Positions 27,738-31,616 of a stretch of DNA of 31,616 bases are shown here, one piece after another. Both the position numbers and the translations under genes were made by a program. The stretch is taken from the IMG/VR virus record IMGVR_UViG_3300008117_000852, positions 1 to 31,616 of that record. One strand, 5' to 3'. Under the pieces are notes generated by a model. The model had not been told where the DNA came from, did not search any database, and saw only the letters and a program-made list of their open reading frames with translations. The DNA comes from a virus. Each line of letters opens with the position of its first letter. Within the stretch, counting starts at the first letter, position 1.

Positions 27738-28899
27738 GTAGTGGTAGGTGTCGTTGGTCGTCAGTTCCTTGGTGAGGATGTGTTGATTGGGCCGACACCC
27801 GCATCTCGCTGGTGCTGGCCGTGGCCGCCGTGTTTTCCTGCACGAAGCACACCGGCAGGGAGCCGGTGCCGGTCATCGACGCCGATGCCGTGTTGGCGTG
27901 GTTGTACTCGTGGCACACGATGCGCTGGTGCTCGTAGTACACACCGAAGCGCGCTCCACCCGCGCCCAACCACTGAATGTCAATCCAGTACAGGTTGTCC
28001 TTGGTGACATCAATATTCATCTGCGACGGGCCGGTGCCGTCGAGCTTGTCCTTGTTCCAGTCCTCCTGCCAGGTGATCGTATCGACCACCGAGCCGCTGA
28101 TGTCGCTGCGCACCAGCAGCCCCAGCTTGACCGTCGCGCCGTCGGCCTTCTGGATGAAAGCAAACCCGTTGCTGGCGTCGAACATGCCCCAGGCCCGAGT
28201 GAGGCCCACCTTGCCCGCATCGCCCAGAGCCAGCGTGCCCATGAACAGGTGCGATGAGCCGGGGATGTAGTGGTGGTAGGTGTTCGAGGTGTGCGTGGCC
28301 AGTGCGCCGCTGGTGGTGCCCACCGAGAGCGTCGCGGCCCGCTTGTTGGCATCCCACGTCACCGTGCCGCCATTGACAAGCGTACTGCTGAACGCTTCCG
28401 GCATCAGGCCGTTGGCAAAGACGTACTCCCCAAGCAGCGTACCCTGGCTGACGCGCAGCTTGCCGAACGCATCCAGCTGCGGCTGGCCCTCGGCAAACGT
28501 GACCTGGGCCGATCCGAACTTGTCCACCCACAGCCCGTACTCTGGGTTGTCGTAGCTGGTGATGTGGTTGGTGTTGATGTACAGGTCGCGGATCTCGAAC
28601 GTCGGGTGGACCTGGGCAATGGTCACCCCGTCGTAGACGATGTTCTCGCTGGGCTGCGGCGACAGGTTGTTGAAGACCGCCGACTTGCTGTAGTGGACCT
28701 GAAGATAGCCCGTCGTCGCGGTCAAGGCGTCCACGCCGTGGACGTGCATCGTGAACCCGGAGGTTCCAAGCGACACGCGCTCACCAATGACGAACGTCCC
28801 CGTGCGATTGGTGTACGGCACCATCGCCGTGTGCTTGTAATTGATCCTCGGCCCGGTCGAGGCCGGGGGGATTCGAGTAAAGAGACGTTCGCCAGCCAT
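27139..28899 (-). CDS. Appendage/virion protein, N-terminal part (frame lost near 27780)
   Basis: The meaningful part runs from the ATG at 28899 (good AAGGAG ribosome site) to 'TSEMRVSAQS' near 27785, about 370 residues. The remaining ~215 codons (His/Arg/Gly-rich) are a shadow of the correct frame. The protein is beta-rich ('YLQVHYSKSAVFNNLSPQPSENIVYDGVTIAQVHPTFEIRDLYINTNHITSYDNPEYGLWVDKFG', 'LFMGTLALGDAGKVGLTRAWGMFDASNGFAFIQKADGATVKLGLLVRSDISGSVVDTITW'). It looks like a concanavalin-like or jelly-roll virion protein found in long-fibre/neck clusters. Rejoined to the fragment ending at 27045, it would be about 618 residues. Confidence 0.75.
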   Translation of the reverse strand: MAGERLFTRIPPASTGPRINYKHTAMVPYTNRTGTFVIGERVSLGTSGFTMHVHGVDALTATTGYLQVHYSKSAVFNNLSPQPSENIVYDGVTIAQVHPTFEIRDLYINTNHITSYDNPEYGLWVDKFGSAQVTFAEGQPQLDAFGKLRVSQGTLLGEYVFANGLMPEAFSSTLVNGGTVTWDANKRAATLSVGTTSGALATHTSNTYHHYIPGSSHLFMGTLALGDAGKVGLTRAWGMFDASNGFAFIQKADGATVKLGLLVRSDISGSVVDTITWQEDWNKDKLDGTGPSQMNIDVTKDNLYWIDIQWLGAGGARFGVYYEHQRIVCHEYNHANTASASMTGTGSLPVCFVQENTAATASTSEMRVSAQSTHPHQGTDDQRHLPLHGNARPGGASRQRPGEPLAVPAHRAGGDGLRHHDRQPRIGGGGDRGRACDVWLGMARHDISHRRLRRCGHVLRRRQGHPEAACQWPNQPRPDADLQQHAGRGGKELLRDGRHPHLYGDQHHQGGDRGADGGHGSHAARWRGGEVLRRWRHDASQRQHLLHENHRAHHRRALHRRRAHDPAQLVGLRHLHQWRHHQRHFR

Positions 28900-28908
28900 G
28901 TTTGCTCC

Positions 28909-30303
28909 TTACGCCACGTAGGCGCGGTCTTGCTCTGCCACCAGGCCGATGACGATGCCCTTGCTGCGGCTGATGATGCCTGTGGCCACCACCGGCTTGG
29001 CCACGCCCTTGTTGCCGGCCACCACCGTGACGGGCACGTCACCGCCGGGGCTGGTGAAGACCGAGCGGCCGCCCTGGGTGTTGGTGTCGTAGGCGAAGGT
29101 GAAGCCCTTGGTGGCCGCGTCGATGGTGCCCGCGATGGGGTTGCCATCCTTGTCGTTCACCGTGATGGCGGTGGCGGTGCCGTAGTCATCCGTGCCGGTC
29201 ACCGAGTCGGTGATGTACATGCGGTAGTAGCCCGTGCTGCCGCTGGTGAGGAAGCTGTTGAACTGCAGCTGACCAGCGGCCGCGTAGTTGTACTGGCGCG
29301 CGACGCCGTTGTCGTCGATGAAGTAGACGTTGTTCAGGAAGTTCGGGTCGATGTTCTGGATGAACACGCCCTGACGGCAGAACAGGTCCGGGCCGACAAA
29401 GTACATCAAGTCGTTCTGGATCTTGCCGATCTTGGTGCCCGCGCTGTTGGTCACCGCGCTGTTGATGTCGGTGCCCTGACGCAGCAAGTACTGCACCTTG
29501 GTGTAGATCTCCTGCAGCGTGGCGCTGTTGCCTTCCACGATGATGCTGAAGGGGAAGTTGTCGCTGGCGGTGTTGATGTCGATGGACTGCGCCACCGAGT
29601 AGTAACTGACGTTGATGCCGGTGTAGGGCGCAACGCCGATGCCTGCGTCCGCCACCAGGGTGTTGAGGTCGTCCGCGTTGCTCAGCAGCACGTTGACGGT
29701 GTAGGCGCCCGTGGCGGTCTGGCCGGTGTCGGCCAGGGTGGAGCTGGAGTAGGTCTTCTGCTCTTCGCGGGCGTAGGCCTTGAAGAATGCGCGCTTGTCG
29801 AAGGTGGTTGTGGTCGCGTCAGCGGTGGCATTGCCAAAAACCTGGATGCCTTCGTTTACCTCATCGGTGAAGGTGAAGTTGGTCGGGCTATCGGTTGAGG
29901 CCCGCTGGTAATAGAGCTGGGCGTTGGCACTTACCTCACCCAGTGACACGATGCCCACATACTGGCGGGCCAGAACGCCACCGGACGTGTACTCTGACCA
30001 GCCACCGTCACGCAGCATCTGGCGCGTGGTGTCGTTGGCCGGCTTCCAGCCGCTGAAAGACCCGCCGTCGGTGCCGAACTGGAACTGGCCCGACTTCGCG
30101 TCAATCGCGTACATGGGGAACGGAAACTTGTTGTAGGTGTCCGTCTCCCAAAGCTTGATGAATTTGGAATACAGCGCCTGCAGCGTGACGCCATCCTTGG
30201 CCACCAGGTTGCCGGCCGCCACCAGCGTGAAGGTCTTGGCGGTGGTGTTGATGGTGATTTCGGTGCCGACGTTCAGGTTGTCGCCGTCGATGATCTTGGG
30301 CAT
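28909..30303 (-). CDS. Virion structural protein, unknown
   Basis: A 464-aa, Thr/Ala/Gly-rich beta protein without cleavage signal or membrane segment. Early sequence: 'IIDGDNLNVGTEITINTTAKTFTLVAAGNLVAKDGVTLQALYSKFIKLWETD'. The end resembles a capsid- or fibre-associated domain ('GDVPVTVVAGNKGVAKPVVATGIISRSKGIVIGLVAEQDRAYVA'). It lies in the late operon between two other structural genes with nine bases between stop and the next ATG. Function is unassigned; the neighbourhood implies a virion decoration or neck-whisker role. Confidence 0.7.
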   Translation of the reverse strand: MPKIIDGDNLNVGTEITINTTAKTFTLVAAGNLVAKDGVTLQALYSKFIKLWETDTYNKFPFPMYAIDAKSGQFQFGTDGGSFSGWKPANDTTRQMLRDGGWSEYTSGGVLARQYVGIVSLGEVSANAQLYYQRASTDSPTNFTFTDEVNEGIQVFGNATADATTTTFDKRAFFKAYAREEQKTYSSSTLADTGQTATGAYTVNVLLSNADDLNTLVADAGIGVAPYTGINVSYYSVAQSIDINTASDNFPFSIIVEGNSATLQEIYTKVQYLLRQGTDINSAVTNSAGTKIGKIQNDLMYFVGPDLFCRQGVFIQNIDPNFLNNVYFIDDNGVARQYNYAAAGQLQFNSFLTSGSTGYYRMYITDSVTGTDDYGTATAITVNDKDGNPIAGTIDAATKGFTFAYDTNTQGGRSVFTSPGGDVPVTVVAGNKGVAKPVVATGIISRSKGIVIGLVAEQDRAYVA

Positions 30304-30306
30304 GGC

Positions 30307-30471
30307 TTACTCCAGGGTGATGACGTAGTTGCTGTTGGCCAGCACGGTGTTGTCGTGCAGCCGTTTTTCGACGTTCATGGTCTCGCCGTTGGCGAAGGTG
30401 ATGACCTCGGCGGTCTCGTCGACGCGCTCGCCCAGGTGCTTTTTGTCTGTGGAGTCCACGACGGTTTTCAT
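30307..30471 (-). CDS. 54-aa small structural-cluster protein
   Basis: A short ORF starting MKTVVDSTDKKHLGERVDET at 30471, whose ATG overlaps the stop of the upstream gene (ATGA). It ends three bases before the next ATG. The predicted beta-hairpin composition ('AEVITFANGETMNVEKRLHDNTVLANSNYVITLE') and tight packing between two genes argue that it is real. Function unknown. Confidence 0.65.
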   Translation of the reverse strand: MKTVVDSTDKKHLGERVDETAEVITFANGETMNVEKRLHDNTVLANSNYVITLE

Positions 30472-31616
30472 GGGGTGTAGTTCCTGTCGACCACTTGCGC
30501 CACCGGCAGCGAGGCGTTGCCGTTTTCCAGCAGGTAGTTGCGCACGATGTAGGGCACGTAGCCGGCCTTGTAGACAGCCACGTCCACGTTGACGCCTGCG
30601 CTGTAGGTGTAGCTGTACGCAAAGCTGGTGACGGGGTTGGTGGCGCCGTCGTTGATGGCCAGCACGGTGTCAGTGCCGGCCGTCAGGATGACCACATCCG
30701 AGCCGCTGACGATGTTGGTGATGGTCAGGGTTTTCTGGCCCGCCACCACGGTGACCGTCGCACCTGCGGTGCGCACGCTGATGGCGCTGTCCGAGTTGAT
30801 CGTGACGTTGCCGCTGGCGATGTTGACGTAGACCGCCTCGTTGCCGGTGCTGCCGTTGCTGGCCGCGAAGCCCGTAAAGGTGTGGCCGGTGAGCGTGTAG
30901 GTGCCGGCGGCCGTGATCTCAATGGCGTGCCCGGTGCCGTCGCTGGCAAAGCTGCAGCCGCTCAGGTTGGTGGCGTCTGAGGCGGCATCGAGCTTGAGCT
31001 GCGAGGCCGTCTGGTTGCTGAACGAGCAGCCAGTGATGGTGGCGCCGTTGACATCGATGGTGCCGCTGACGTCGATGGAGCAGTTGTCCAACACCGACCC
31101 GGCCGACAGCACGCCCGAGCGCAGGTTGGCCAGCGAGCAGCCGTAGGCCTTGAAGTCGCTGTTGGCGTCAGCGGCGATGTTCCACACCTGCCCTGCTTGG
31201 CCACGCACCACGCACGCGGTGAGCGTCATGGTGGTCTTGTTGCCCGAGGCGCCCTTGAGGTTGAACTCGTACAGCGTGTCGGCCACCGGGTAGTCGCGCC
31301 AGATCAGCACCTGGTCGGTGTCTGAGAAATTGCAGGCCTGCGCCTGGCCGGTGGCGCCAATGTTGATCTTGCCGGCGCCGTAGTAGATGCCCGCGTTTTG
31401 CGTCAGGATGCCCCAGGCGTTGGCGGTGGTGCGGTCCACGTTGTAGATAGACAGCAGCGTGATGGTGTCGCCAGCCAGTGAGGTGGTGGCCGTCAGGCCG
31501 GTGCCGCGGCGAATCACGTCGACGAACACGTTGTTGAGCGCGGTGTTGACGGCGGTGTTCTGGCGGCACAGGATGCCGACGTTGCGCACCGTGCTGAGCG
31601 TGAGCGTGCCGGCGGA
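30468..31616 (-). CDS. Beta-helix virion protein, 5' end off the window
   Basis: The frame is open to the window edge ('AGTLTLSTVRNVGILCRQNT' is the first readable part), so the start lies outside; a GTG at 31589 is internal. At least 380 residues are seen. Repeats of short strands with turns ('LDNCSIDVSGTIDVNGATITGCSFSNQTASQLKL', 'LSGCSFASDGTGHAIEITAAGTYTLTGHTFTGFAA') indicate a parallel beta-helix as in tailspikes and pectate lyases. The end ('NYLLENGNASLPVAQVVDRNYTP') is compact. Likely a virion appendage or decoration; enzymatic activity cannot be judged. Confidence 0.72.
   Translation of the reverse strand, partial: SAGTLTLSTVRNVGILCRQNTAVNTALNNVFVDVIRRGTGLTATTSLAGDTITLLSIYNVDRTTANAWGILTQNAGIYYGAGKINIGATGQAQACNFSDTDQVLIWRDYPVADTLYEFNLKGASGNKTTMTLTACVVRGQAGQVWNIAADANSDFKAYGCSLANLRSGVLSAGSVLDNCSIDVSGTIDVNGATITGCSFSNQTASQLKLDAASDATNLSGCSFASDGTGHAIEITAAGTYTLTGHTFTGFAASNGSTGNEAVYVNIASGNVTINSDSAISVRTAGATVTVVAGQKTLTITNIVSGSDVVILTAGTDTVLAINDGATNPVTSFAYSYTYSAGVNVDVAVYKAGYVPYIVRNYLLENGNASLPVAQVVDRNYTP

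Noticed and set aside
28270-29898. 542-aa plus-strand ORF
   Set aside because: Antisense shadow of the 464-aa virion gene; rich in His/Val/Asp-Gly repeats that mirror the Thr/Gly codons of the real frame.
1-31616. CRISPR array, insertion sequence or toxin-antitoxin pair
   Set aside because: No regularly spaced repeats with unique spacers, no transposase motifs with terminal inverted repeats, and no recognisable toxin. The Cro/YdaS-like gene fits the phage switch better than an antitoxin.

Overview
The window is about 31.6 kb of a GC-rich temperate phage with a siphovirus-type (lambda/HK97-like) gene set. The codon usage, GTG starts and gene neighbourhoods suggest a betaproteobacterial host (Burkholderiales, Comamonadaceae-like); this is an inference. 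No chromosomal housekeeping gene is visible. The attachment site sits in the middle of the window: a 3' tRNA-Ser fragment next to the integrase, with phage genes on both sides. The simplest reading is therefore a circularised or virion form cut at an arbitrary point, with terminase and portal genes lying off the edges. A tandem prophage would look the same.

Layout. (1) 1-4003, minus strand: early/replication genes (a 96-aa protein, a Toprim primase-like protein, a DUF5906-type primase-helicase), then an inward-facing iteron cluster (1040-1240, possible origin), then two small genes, the last resembling a minor tail/head-completion protein. (2) 4319-5700: immunity region, with a Cro/YdaS-like gene (minus) divergent from a short CI-like HTH repressor (plus). 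Five related operators flank the repressor, three at about 24-25 bp spacing and two at 25 bp spacing, and overlap two readable sigma-70 promoters. (3) 5700-11000, plus strand: tightly overlapped accessory genes including a C5 cytosine methyltransferase with a second long reading frame and a G10 tract, a dNMP kinase, excisionase and tyrosine integrase. (4) 11001-11240: attP region. (5) 11253-31616, minus strand: the late operon read right to left. It encodes beta-rich virion or appendage proteins, a fused HK97 protease-major capsid protein, head-tail joining, tail tube, tail chaperones, tape measure, distal tail proteins, the DGR, and lysis genes.

The outstanding system is a complete diversity-generating retroelement (DGR) at 12914-16072. 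It has a C-type-lectin-like target protein whose last ~40 residues are the variable repeat (VR), a GAAA-loop hairpin just downstream, an Avd accessory protein, a template repeat (TR) and a YMDD reverse transcriptase. TR (14095-14211) and VR (14738-14854) align without gaps over 117 nt. All 17 differences fall on template adenines (26 present) and none on the other 91 positions, which is the adenine-mutagenesis signature. The target follows the tape measure and distal tail genes, so this phage probably diversifies its receptor-binding tail tip.

Two reading-frame breaks are visible. One is a 47-bp imperfect tandem duplication in the tape measure gene. The other is a one-base shift near 27780 in an appendage gene. 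Either could be real or an assembly/sequencing artefact.
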